This document shows, in pieces, positions 1 to 6,457 of a stretch of 9,758 bases of DNA. Numbering within the stretch: position 1 is the stretch's first letter; every line of letters begins with the position of its first letter. The notes beneath the pieces were generated by a model. The model was not told the origin of the DNA. It did no database searches and saw only the letters and a program-made list of their open reading frames with translations. Source of the DNA: an uncultured Chloroflexota bacterium (GTDB lineage Bacteria; Chloroflexota; Anaerolineae; Aggregatilineales; Phototrophicaceae). Both the position numbers and the translations under genes were made by a program. The DNA lies in assembly GCA_937988705.1 (NCBI GenBank), contig CALKIA010000223.1, positions 1 through 9,758 on the forward strand, given 5' to 3'.

Positions 1-305
1 GCATGATGGTTGTGCCCGGGTCGCAGCAGGTCAAGGCGCAGGCCGAAGCCGAAGGACTGGATCGCATTTTCCGGGATGCTGGCGCGGAATGGCGCGAAGC
101 GGGCTGCTCGATGTGCATTGCCATGAACGGCGATCAACTCGCGCCGGGGCAGTACGCGGTCAGCACCAGCAATCGCAACTTTGAAGGGCGTCAGGGCAAG
201 GGTGGACGCACTTTCCTCGCCAGTCCGCTCACGGCGACGGCGACGGCCATTACTGGCGTGGTCACCGACCCGCGCGAACTCGTCCGCGAAACGCTCACGG
301 TCTAG
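1..305 (+). CDS. leuC: 3-isopropylmalate dehydratase large subunit, C-terminal part (5' end outside window)
   Basis: Catalytic large subunit of isopropylmalate isomerase, a cytoplasmic [4Fe-4S] aconitase-family hydro-lyase. With LeuD it interconverts 2- and 3-isopropylmalate, and citramalate with methylmalate-type intermediates. Only the last 100 complete codons are present; the frame is open to the left edge, so the Met codons near base 3 are internal. Seen: VVPGSQ near the start of the fragment, AGCSMC (residues 33-38 of the fragment) whose two cysteines are cluster ligands in this family, and STSNRNFEGRQG, the substrate/cluster-site signature of LeuC. The stop TAG (303-305) overlaps the Shine-Dalgarno of leuD, 10 bases before the leuD ATG, so the two subunits are very probably co-translated. 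Nothing looks broken in the visible part. Confidence 0.96.
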   Translation, partial: MMVVPGSQQVKAQAEAEGLDRIFRDAGAEWREAGCSMCIAMNGDQLAPGQYAVSTSNRNFEGRQGKGGRTFLASPLTATATAITGVVTDPRELVRETLTV

Positions 306-309
306 GAGA
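304..309 (+). promoter_or_regulatory. Ribosome binding site of leuD
   Basis: AGGAGA lies 6 bases before the ATG at 316 and overlaps the leuC stop codon. It decides the leuD start against the open frame that extends upstream through leuC in another reading frame (from about 181), and it supports translational coupling of the two subunits. Confidence 0.8.
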
Positions 310-315
310 ATCGAC

Positions 316-921
316 ATGGAACCGATTAACACGTTCAGCGGGCAAATTGTCGCGCTCCCCATCAACGACACTGACACCGATCAGATCATTCCGGCGCGCT
401 ACCTTAAGGTGACCGATAAGGCCGGCTTGGGCGCGGCGCTGTTCTCCGACTGGCGCTACGACGCCGATGGATCACCTAAACCGGAATTTGTGCTCAATCA
501 GCCGCAGCATCAGGGTGCATCTGTTTTAATCGGCGGGCACAATTTTGGCTGCGGCAGCTCGCGTGAACATGCGCCGTGGGCGCTGGTCGGTGCGGGCTTT
601 CAGGCGGTCGTCAGCACCTACTTTGCGGACATTTTCCGCAATAACGCGCTCAAGAATGGGTTGCTGCCCATACAGGTCGACGAAGACACGCACCGCCAAT
701 TGATCAGCTTGGCCGAAGAAGACCCGACCACCAGCGTCAGCGTCAATCTGGAAACGCAGACGATCACGCTGCCCGACGGGCGCGGCGTCACCTTCCCGAT
801 TGACGGCTTCTCTAAGCACTGCCTGCTCAATGGCGTCGATCAACTCGGCTATCTGCTCATGCTCGAAACCGAGATCGCCGCCTACGAAGGCGAACATCCG
901 CAGCGCGTCAAAACTGTTTAA
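316..921 (+). CDS. leuD: 3-isopropylmalate dehydratase small subunit
   Basis: Swivelling-domain subunit of isopropylmalate isomerase; it pairs with LeuC to build the active site in leucine synthesis and, with citramalate, in isoleucine synthesis. The product is 201 residues, the usual size of the bacterial long-type LeuD. Seen: DTDTDQIIPARYL (about residues 18-30), the NFGCGSSREHAPWAL signature (76-90) that contacts the substrate carboxylates, and FADIFRNNALKNGLLP (103-118), a typical second LeuD motif. The start is the ATG at 316, preceded by AGGAGA with 6-base spacing. A longer frame reaching back to 181 only overlaps leuC and does not resemble LeuD. The C-terminal tail after about residue 190 is not conserved-looking. 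Confidence 0.97.
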   Translation: MEPINTFSGQIVALPINDTDTDQIIPARYLKVTDKAGLGAALFSDWRYDADGSPKPEFVLNQPQHQGASVLIGGHNFGCGSSREHAPWALVGAGFQAVVSTYFADIFRNNALKNGLLPIQVDEDTHRQLISLAEEDPTTSVSVNLETQTITLPDGRGVTFPIDGFSKHCLLNGVDQLGYLLMLETEIAAYEGEHPQRVKTV

Positions 922-935
922 CCACAGCGAACCCA

Positions 936-990
936 GAGGCTAACCCCCCCTCTCTCCCTCGGGAGAGGGGTTAGGGGGTGAGGCTAGCCT
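936..990. repeat. C/G-rich palindromic repeat in the leuD-cimA gap
   Basis: A C-rich run followed by its near reverse complement (TAACCCC...TCTCCC then GGGAGAGGGGTTA) forms an imperfect hairpin over about 941-973, followed by GGGGGTGAGG. The core (943-979) begins ACCCCC and ends GGGGGT, and is flanked on both sides by the 7-base direct repeat GAGGCTA (936-942 and 980-986). A 10-base palindrome AGGCTAGCCT (981-990) follows. It shares its C/G style with the 38-bp repeats further right and looks like a short mobile or REP-type element. It has no T-run, so I do not call it an intrinsic terminator. Confidence 0.6.
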
Positions 991-992
991 CT

Positions 993-1020
993 CTGAACTG
1001 TGAACTGCTAGCTGTAAACT
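993..1020 (+). repeat. Degenerate 7-bp tandem repeat before cimA
   Basis: Four consecutive heptamers read CTGAACT, GTGAACT, GCTAGCT, GTAAACT. They end about 20 bases before the cimA ATG, just upstream of the weak AAGG ribosome site. The third unit diverges most. No function can be read from it. Confidence 0.45.
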
Positions 1021-1039
1021 CTGCAAAAGGCGTAAAGAC

Positions 1040-2626
1040 ATGACGAGAGTAGCGATCTACGATACCACACTGCGCGACGGCACTCAGCGCGAAGGGATTT
1101 CGTTGTCGGTGGCGGATAAGCTGCGCGTGACGCGGCTGCTGGACGATATGGGCGCGGCGTACATTGAAGGGGGCTGGCCCGGTTCGAACCCCAAGGATGT
1201 CGCGTATTTTGAGCAGGTGAAGTCGATTCCGCTCAAGAACGCGAAGATTTCCGCCTTCGGTTCGACCCGTCGCAAGCATGTGGATACCGACACTGACCCG
1301 AATATTCGCGCGCTGGTGGACGCCCAGACTCCTGTCGTGACCGTCGTCGGCAAAACGTCGATGCTGCACGTCACCGAAGTCTTGCAGACCACGCCGGACG
1401 AAAATCTGCGCATGATCGGCGACAGCCTTCGCTACCTCAAAAGTCTCGGTAAAGAAGTTATCTACGACGCCGAACACTTCTTTGACGGCGTGAAGCTCGA
1501 CTACGAATACGGCTTTGATACGCTGCGCGCCGCCGTAGATGCGGGCGTGGACTGGATCTGCTTATGCGATACCAACGGCGGTTCGCTGCCGTGGGAAGTC
1601 GCCAAGCTGGTGCATACCGCCCGCGAACTCTTCCCCCATGTGCAGATCGGCATTCACACCCACAATGACGGCGAACTGGCGGTCGCCAATTCGCTGGCGG
1701 CCGTCGAAGCGGGCGCGACGCAGGTGCAGGGCACAATCAACGGCTACGGCGAACGCTGCGGCAATGCCAACCTATGCAGCATCATCCCCGACCTCCAGTT
1801 GAAGATGGGTTACGACTGTCTCCCCGACCGCGATCTGCGCTTCCTGACGCTCGTCTCGCGCTCCGTCGCGGAGATCGCCAACCTCGCGCCGGATAATCAT
1901 TTGGCCTATGTCGGCAAGAGCGCCTTTGCACACAAGGGGGGCATTCATGTTGCCGCGATGCGCCGTAACATCCACAGCTACCAGCACATCGATCCCGAAC
2001 TCGTCGGTAACGAGATGCGCATTCTCGTCTCCGATCTGTCGGGGCAGGGCAACCTGCTGAGCAAAGCCGAAGAACTCGGCTTGGACGTCGGTACAGCAGA
2101 GGCGGTCAAAGTGCTCGAAGAGATCAAGCGGCTGGAGAGTCAGGGTTTCGTCTTTGAGGGCGCGGAGGCCTCGGTCGCCGTGCGTTTGCATCGCGCGCGC
2201 ATCGACTACAAGCCGATCTTTGAACTGGTCGATTTTACGGTGATCGTCGAAGAACGCCGCGGCCGTGGCGCGCAGGCGCAGGCCATCGTCAAACTGGATG
2301 TGGATGGCGAAATCATCCTCACCGCTGGCGAAGGCAACGGCCCGGTTAACGCGCTCGACTTGGCACTGCGCAAGGCCTTAATCAATCGCTATCCACAGAT
2401 TGCCGATTTCCAGTTGGCCGACTATAAGGTGCGTATCCTCGACGGCGAAAACGGCACGGCGGCAACCACCCGCGTGATGATCGAAACGCAGAGCGGGCCG
2501 CAGCGTTGGAGCACGGTCGGCGCGGGTGCGAACATTATCCGCGCGAGCTGGTTAGCCCTCGCGGACAGCGTCGAATACGGCCTATGCATCGCCGCCGAGC
2601 AGGAACAGCAGGAAATTCAAGTCTGA
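1040..2626 (+). CDS. cimA: (R)-citramalate synthase
   Basis: Condenses acetyl-CoA and pyruvate to citramalate, the entry to the threonine-independent route to 2-oxobutyrate and isoleucine. Its product is then processed by LeuCD and LeuB, encoded on either side. The protein has 528 residues, the length of the citramalate-synthase branch rather than classical LeuA. Seen: a DRE-TIM aldolase barrel (about 1-290) with YDTTLRDGTQREG (7-19; D8, R12 and D13 are the metal/catalytic positions), GIHTHND (204-210; H206 and H208 metal ligands) and NGYGERCGNANL (234-245). The HKGGIH segment (298-303) follows. The C-terminal LeuA-type regulatory domain (about 390-525, with GNGPVNALD and a late GVGAN-like VGAGANII) suggests end-product control, probably by isoleucine. 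The ATG at 1040 is preceded by only a weak AAGG. TIGR-type assignment is from memory; homocitrate synthase is the less likely alternative. Confidence 0.93.
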   Translation: MTRVAIYDTTLRDGTQREGISLSVADKLRVTRLLDDMGAAYIEGGWPGSNPKDVAYFEQVKSIPLKNAKISAFGSTRRKHVDTDTDPNIRALVDAQTPVVTVVGKTSMLHVTEVLQTTPDENLRMIGDSLRYLKSLGKEVIYDAEHFFDGVKLDYEYGFDTLRAAVDAGVDWICLCDTNGGSLPWEVAKLVHTARELFPHVQIGIHTHNDGELAVANSLAAVEAGATQVQGTINGYGERCGNANLCSIIPDLQLKMGYDCLPDRDLRFLTLVSRSVAEIANLAPDNHLAYVGKSAFAHKGGIHVAAMRRNIHSYQHIDPELVGNEMRILVSDLSGQGNLLSKAEELGLDVGTAEAVKVLEEIKRLESQGFVFEGAEASVAVRLHRARIDYKPIFELVDFTVIVEERRGRGAQAQAIVKLDVDGEIILTAGEGNGPVNALDLALRKALINRYPQIADFQLADYKVRILDGENGTAATTRVMIETQSGPQRWSTVGAGANIIRASWLALADSVEYGLCIAAEQEQQEIQV

Positions 2627-2640
2627 CCTTCTTTTCGTAG

Positions 2641-2660
2641 GGACGCGATTCATCGCGTCC
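2641..2660. repeat. Perfect 9-bp inverted repeat after cimA
   Basis: GGACGCGAT, a two-base TC centre and ATCGCGTCC form a perfect 9+9 palindrome 14 bases after the cimA stop, preceded by CGTAG. It can form a stem only with some pairs opened at the tip. No T-run follows, so it is a dispersed palindrome or possibly an RNA-stabilising hairpin rather than a typical intrinsic terminator. Confidence 0.6.
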
Positions 2661-2685
2661 GCCACTTCCGACCTCTAACCCCTGT

Positions 2686-2723
2686 TCCCCTCCCTGAATT
2701 CGGGGAGGGGCCGGGGGTGGGGT
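2686..2723. repeat. 38-bp intergenic repeat, copy 1
   Basis: Every base of this 38-bp block recurs at 9428-9465 in the same orientation. Its left half is a hairpin, CCCCTCCC - TGAATTCG - GGGAGGGG, and the right half is GGCCGGGGGTGGGGT. It lies between cimA and the cupin gene. An identical pair 6.7 kb apart in non-coding DNA indicates a dispersed, probably REP- or MITE-like family. Confidence 0.85.
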
Positions 2724-2763
2724 ATCGTTAACTTTGACCGGCAGTTTAGAAAGGCAGGTCAGC

Positions 2764-3123
2764 ATGGAAAAAGTGAATTTGGCGGACAAGCTCAGCCAGT
2801 TTTCTGAACCTTGGAGTCCGAAGATCGTCGGCGTCGTGCAGGGCATGGACGTGAAAGTCGTCAAGCTCCAAGGCGAGTTCGTCTGGCACCAGCACGATGA
2901 TCAGGACGAGCTGTTCTTTGTGGTCAAGGGACGGCTGCTGCTCAAGTTTCGCGACCGCGATGTGTGGCTGGACGAAGGTGAGTTTCTCATCATCCCGCGC
3001 GGCGTGGAGCATTTGCCCGTCGCCCCGGAAGAAGTTCACGTCATGCTGATCGAGCCGCAGGGCACACTCAACACGGGCAACGTGCAAAACGAGCGCACGG
3101 TTAGCGATTTGCAGCGTTTGTAA
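2764..3123 (+). CDS. Small single-domain cupin protein
   Basis: A 119-residue protein consisting almost entirely of one cupin beta-barrel. Both cupin motifs are complete. Motif 1 has H42-Q-H44 with four residues to E49 and then G56; motif 2 is G72-EFLII-P78-R-G80-VE-H83. H42, H44, E49 and H83 are therefore the predicted metal ligands, so it probably binds a metal ion. Substrate and reaction cannot be read from the sequence: small cupins include isomerases, dioxygenases, sugar-binding and mannose-6-phosphate-isomerase-like proteins. The ATG at 2764 is chosen because AGGCAGG (2752-2758) precedes it; a TTG at 2734 in the same frame has no such site and lies beside the repeat. It sits between cimA and leuB on the same strand, which hints at, but does not prove, a link to branched-chain amino-acid metabolism. 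Confidence 0.9.
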   Translation: MEKVNLADKLSQFSEPWSPKIVGVVQGMDVKVVKLQGEFVWHQHDDQDELFFVVKGRLLLKFRDRDVWLDEGEFLIIPRGVEHLPVAPEEVHVMLIEPQGTLNTGNVQNERTVSDLQRL

Positions 3124-3162
3124 GCTAAAGAACCCTAACCGCAGAATGCCCGAAGTGCTGTA

Positions 3163-3265
3163 TCCGGTAATTCCTGTAAGATCAATTGTAGGGGCGCACC
3201 TGTGTGTGCGCCCTCAGCTGGGCGGAAACCTAGGTCTGCCCCTACGATTTGAAAAAATTACCGGA
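3163..3265. repeat. MITE-like nested inverted-repeat element upstream of leuB
   Basis: The outer arms TCCGGTAATT (3163-3172) and AATTACCGGA (3256-3265) are exact reverse complements (10 bp). Inside them GTAGGGGC (3188-3195) pairs with GCCCCTAC (3238-3245), and the pairing continues imperfectly on both sides. A third, internal hairpin GGGCGCAC/GTGCGCCC (3192-3199, 3206-3213) also forms. The three nested palindromes in 103 bp, with no coding capacity, resemble a miniature inverted-repeat element. No target-site duplication was obvious. The element fills most of the cupin-leuB gap. Confidence 0.7.
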
Positions 3266-3323
3266 CGCGGCACTCAGGTTGCAACGCAAGCTTCTTTGCG
3301 ATCTCTGCGGTTCAATGTCGTTT

Positions 3324-3329
3324 AGGAGA
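3324..3329 (+). promoter_or_regulatory. Ribosome binding site of leuB
   Basis: AGGAGA ends 6 bases before the ATG at 3336 and fixes the leuB start. The frame is open upstream to a TTG at 3249, but that extension encodes the edge of the palindromic element and has no ribosome site. An out-of-frame ATG at 3332 overlaps the start region and is not used for leuB. Confidence 0.8.
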
Positions 3330-3335
3330 CCATGG

Positions 3336-4397
3336 ATGAAAGCTAAGATCACAGTCCTGCCCGGTGACGGGATCGGCGTTGAAGTGACCAGCGCGGCGAT
3401 GGCGGTGCTGAACAAAGTTGCGTCGCGCTTTGGACACGAATTCGCCTACGAAGAAGCCTTAATCGGCGGCATCGCGATTGATAAAACCGGCACGGCGCTT
3501 CCCGAAGAGACGCTCCGCTCGGGGGAACAGTCGGACGCGATTTTGCTCGGCGCGGTCGGTGGCCCCAAGTGGGACAACCCCACGGCGGCCGTTCGCCCGG
3601 AACAGGGTCTGCTCAAGATTCGCAAGCATTTCGGCCTGTTCGCCAATCTGCGTCCGGTCAAGACCTATCCTGCGTTGGCGCAATACAGCCCGCTCCGCAT
3701 CGAACTGCTCAACGGCGTGGATATGCTCATCGTGCGCGAACTGACGGGCGGTATCTACTTTGGGCCGCGCCAGGAACAGGGTGACGGCGACTCGGCCTAC
3801 GATACCGAGCTCTATACCGTCCCCGAAGTCGAACGCATCGCTCATATCGCCTTCCGCGCCGCGCAGGGGCGCCGCAAGAAGCTGACGTCCGTCGATAAGG
3901 CGAACGTCATGGCCTCCATGCGCTTGTGGCGGCGTACGGTCGTCAAGGTGGCCGAAGACTACCCGGACATCGCGCTCGATCATGTGCTCGTCGACTCCTG
4001 CGCCATGCACCTGATCACCCGTCCCGCCAGCTTCGACGTCATGGTTGCCAGCAACATCTTCGGTGACATCCTCAGCGATGAAGCGTCCGTGTTGGCCGGG
4101 TCGCTCGGCATGCTGCCGTCGGCCTCGCTGGGCGCGGATCGCATTGGTTTGTACGAACCCGTGCACGGCTCAGCGCCGGATATCGCGGGGCAGGGCAAGG
4201 CCAATCCGACCGGTGCGATCCTCAGCGCGGCCATGCTGCTGCGTTACAGCCTGAATCTGGAAGCGGAAGCCAAAGTGGTGGAAGCGGCCGTCGAAAGCGT
4301 GCTGGATCAGGGCGCACGCACAGCGGACATCGCGCCCCGCGGCGGCAGCTTCGTCAGCACGACGGAATTCACACAGGCCGTCGCGGAGAAAATCTAA
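3336..4397 (+). CDS. leuB: 3-isopropylmalate dehydrogenase
   Basis: NAD-dependent oxidative decarboxylase turning 3-isopropylmalate into 2-oxoisocaproate in leucine synthesis; the same enzyme oxidises 3-methylmalate to 2-oxobutyrate in the citramalate route. The 353 residues match the usual LeuB length. Seen: the N-terminal LPGDGIGVEV (8-17), LRP with R106, VRELTGGIYFG (133-143; R134 and Y141 substrate/catalytic positions), SVDKANV (185-191; catalytic K188), the metal aspartates D220, D244 and D248 in HVLVDS and NIFGDILSDEA, and the NAD-site stretch EPVHGSAPDI (274-283). Metal- and substrate-binding residues are all intact. The R-P-E-Q-GLL segment near 87-93 fits LeuB rather than isocitrate or tartrate dehydrogenase. 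Start chosen at the ATG at 3336 behind AGGAGA. It is the last + strand gene of the cluster and converges on the kinase-like gene. Confidence 0.97.
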   Translation: MKAKITVLPGDGIGVEVTSAAMAVLNKVASRFGHEFAYEEALIGGIAIDKTGTALPEETLRSGEQSDAILLGAVGGPKWDNPTAAVRPEQGLLKIRKHFGLFANLRPVKTYPALAQYSPLRIELLNGVDMLIVRELTGGIYFGPRQEQGDGDSAYDTELYTVPEVERIAHIAFRAAQGRRKKLTSVDKANVMASMRLWRRTVVKVAEDYPDIALDHVLVDSCAMHLITRPASFDVMVASNIFGDILSDEASVLAGSLGMLPSASLGADRIGLYEPVHGSAPDIAGQGKANPTGAILSAAMLLRYSLNLEAEAKVVEAAVESVLDQGARTADIAPRGGSFVSTTEFTQAVAEKI

Positions 4398-4406
4398 GCC
4401 CAACTG

Positions 4407-4493
4407 CTTAACGCAAAGGCGCCAAGTCGCTCATGCAAAGTAAATTTCTTCCACTTTCTTTGCGTCTTCGCGACTTGGCGTCTTTGCGTTGAG
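4407..4493. repeat. Long inverted repeat between convergent leuB and kinase-like gene
   Basis: A 21-bp arm at 4410-4430 (AACGCAAAGGCGCC...) matches the reverse complement of 4470-4490 with a single mismatch. Inside it a second pair GCAAAG/CTTTGC (4435-4440, 4458-4463) can extend the structure. The CGCAAAG/CTTTGCG wording is typical of dispersed bacterial repeats. The element sits in the 109-base gap between two genes that converge, so a bidirectional transcription-stop role is plausible; a T-rich stretch (about 4494-4507) follows on the + strand. Confidence 0.7.
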
Positions 4494-4506
4494 TCTTTTC
4501 TTGTCT

Positions 4507-6426
4507 TTACTCTTCTTGCGGTTGATCGGTCGAGAGGGTATCGAATGACCCTGCGCCGCTCAGCTTATGCTGGAGCGCATGAATGGTCAGCGCCGCCAGC
4601 AGATACATCAGCCGCCGCCCGCCCACCGACATCGTGTCCCACGTGAATGCCCGCATTGACGCCATCGCCAGTGCGATGTAGTACTCATCCCACTGATCCG
4701 GCACGGCCAGGCATTCGCGCACGATCTCGCGGATCGCGCTGACAGGGTGCATGCTTGCGCTGGCCGCGGTGATCCCCGTCCCCGTCCCCGCATTCAGCGC
4801 GGCGATCAATCGCAGCACCTCGCGCGCTGTCTGCCACGAGTCGCCCGCCGCCTTCATCACAATATCGTTCAGCAGGCTGATCTCCAGCGACGCCCAGTCG
4901 AACAGCGTATGCCCATCGCGGGTCTGCGCGAAGTCGATGAGGAACGCGCTGCTGTTCGGCCCCACAAGAATATTTCCGAGATGCAGATCGCCGTGAATCT
5001 TGCTGAACGAGCCGTTCACATAGCGATCCAGCAGGTCATCGTAGGCGTAGATGGGGTTGGGCAGGGTATCCGGTCGTCCCAGCACCGGAATCGACGCGGC
5101 GCGGTAGTCGAAGTCGGGTTCGAGCGAACTCACGGCGCGCAGCAGCGCTTCTTCGCGGGTCTGCCACACGCGCCCGAGCAGCTTATCGACCGTTTCACCG
5201 CGATAAAACGCATCGCGGGAGAGATTCAACCCGCGCACCTGAATCTTATAGGCGCGTTTCGCCGCCTCGGACCCCTTGCCGATCGCCAGTTGCATCCAGT
5301 TCTTCTCGCGGTTGACGCGCTGCACGATGAAACCTTCCACCGTGACCACATCGCCATAGTGCAGATCGTTGATCCGGTTGCGTTTTACCGGCTCTTTGAT
5401 CGCCGAGACGGGCGCGGAACTTTCCTCATCGCCAATATATTCGAGTGTGAGCAGGGGCGGGAGCAGCCAGTCGTACTCCGTCCACACCTGAAAGCTGAAC
5501 TCGCGCCGCTGCTGCCACCACGTCTTGCCGAAGTAGGGATAGAGTTCGCGCCGCAGCCACTCGCCCAGATTGTCGACGCCAATTTTCTGCGCGACGGTGC
5601 GCAGATCCTGCGCATTGTTGTCCGTCCCGGCCACAAACGTATATTTCAGCCCGGCGAGGTCGGACGTTTCCGAAGTCGTGGGCTTATCTTCCAACCGTGC
5701 AGTGAGCGGTGGCAGCGAATTCTTGACATGCTGCTCGTAGCGCTGTGCTTCGTCCAGCACAATGTCCGCCGTGTCGATCTTGACGACGACAGCCGCATCT
5801 TCCATGCGATCCGCGCCCACCGGCGTGACCACCAGGATCAGCGCGGCGGTATAGCCGCCCATCAAGCGCCGCTCAATGCGGATCTGGTTGTAGCCGTGAA
5901 ACATGCGCCGCAGCAGGAACAGCGTTTGTTCCGTCAGGGCAAACGTGCCGTCAAAATCCGTGCCGAAATCGATCTTAATGTACGACTGAACCGGGGCATC
6001 GGTCAGCGCACGCGTGTGCGCCTCCTCCTTCAGCCGCTTGATGTTCACTTCCAGCTTGCGCAGTACCCGCACGGGGATGCTGTCACTTTCTTCGAGGATC
6101 GCCAGCAGCAGATCGCGCTCGTCGATCTCCGGGCGGCTCGCTTCGAGTGCCAGATCGTTGGCGATGCTCAACACGACCTTGGTGCGCGGTGTATCTGGCA
6201 CACCGGCCCACAGGCGCTGGCGATTGCCTTTGCCCGTCAGGCGGCGAATCGCATCGACCACATACTGCGGCGTTAGCCCCTGTTCTTCGAGCAGCGTTCC
6301 GGTCAGGCCGCCTTGAATATCCAGCAGGCCGATGAACAGATGCTCCACGCCGAGGTAGTAGTGATTCATGCGGAAAGATTCTTGCCGCGCATTGATCAGA
6401 ATGTCTCGAAGCCCAATCGTCGCCAT
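4507..6426 (-). CDS. Clp_N repeat domain fused to a kinase/aminoglycoside-phosphotransferase-like fold
   Basis: A 639-residue protein with no Clp ATPase domain. Residues about 5-135 look like a Clp_N pair: a first half with YYLGVEHLFIGLL (23-35) and a second half starting PRTKVVLSIAND (80-91) with ERDLLLAIL. From about 150 a kinase-like fold begins. It has a glycine-containing loop MGGYTAAL (189-196), a beta3-type lysine K216 in VVVKID, E226 on the following helix, a catalytic-loop signature HGDLHLGN (478-485; D480, N485) and a metal-binding DFA (D498). All key positions are intact. Between the lobes, about 350-400 (HYGDVVTVEGFIVQRV...) is a beta-rich insert resembling an OB fold. It recalls a kinase-like domain described in bacterial conflict-system proteins (TCAD9, from memory). 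The substrate is unknown and could be protein, small molecule or nucleotide. It follows the FHA gene by 31 bases. The start at 6426 has no good ribosome site, suggesting coupling to the FHA gene. Confidence 0.85.
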   Translation of the reverse strand: MATIGLRDILINARQESFRMNHYYLGVEHLFIGLLDIQGGLTGTLLEEQGLTPQYVVDAIRRLTGKGNRQRLWAGVPDTPRTKVVLSIANDLALEASRPEIDERDLLLAILEESDSIPVRVLRKLEVNIKRLKEEAHTRALTDAPVQSYIKIDFGTDFDGTFALTEQTLFLLRRMFHGYNQIRIERRLMGGYTAALILVVTPVGADRMEDAAVVVKIDTADIVLDEAQRYEQHVKNSLPPLTARLEDKPTTSETSDLAGLKYTFVAGTDNNAQDLRTVAQKIGVDNLGEWLRRELYPYFGKTWWQQRREFSFQVWTEYDWLLPPLLTLEYIGDEESSAPVSAIKEPVKRNRINDLHYGDVVTVEGFIVQRVNREKNWMQLAIGKGSEAAKRAYKIQVRGLNLSRDAFYRGETVDKLLGRVWQTREEALLRAVSSLEPDFDYRAASIPVLGRPDTLPNPIYAYDDLLDRYVNGSFSKIHGDLHLGNILVGPNSSAFLIDFAQTRDGHTLFDWASLEISLLNDIVMKAAGDSWQTAREVLRLIAALNAGTGTGITAASASMHPVSAIREIVRECLAVPDQWDEYYIALAMASMRAFTWDTMSVGGRRLMYLLAALTIHALQHKLSGAGSFDTLSTDQPQEE

Positions 6427-6457
6427 AGGTCGTCTAGTCTTTGTTCAGTAATCGAGG

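Noticed and set aside
181..315. A 45-codon N-terminal extension of leuD
   Set aside because: It overlaps leuC in another frame, gives an Arg/Ser-rich segment unlike LeuD, and has no ribosome site; the ATG at 316 has one.
922..935. ACCACAGCGAACCCAGAGG-like words after leuD as a repeat copy
   Set aside because: They recall a common dispersed intergenic repeat, but only one short degenerate copy is seen here and no second copy in the window supports it.
936..3265. A CRISPR array from the several palindromes between leuD and leuB
   Set aside because: The palindromes differ in sequence, are not regularly spaced and have genes rather than spacers between them.
3459..4166. A 235-codon open frame on the - strand inside leuB
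   Set aside because: Antisense shadow of leuB; it has no domain features, and leuB is intact with all catalytic residues.
4747..6276. A 509-codon open frame on the + strand opposite the kinase-like gene
   Set aside because: It is the high-GC antisense shadow of the - strand gene. Its translation is Arg/His/Gln-rich with no recognisable domain, while the opposite strand encodes clear Clp_N and kinase motifs.
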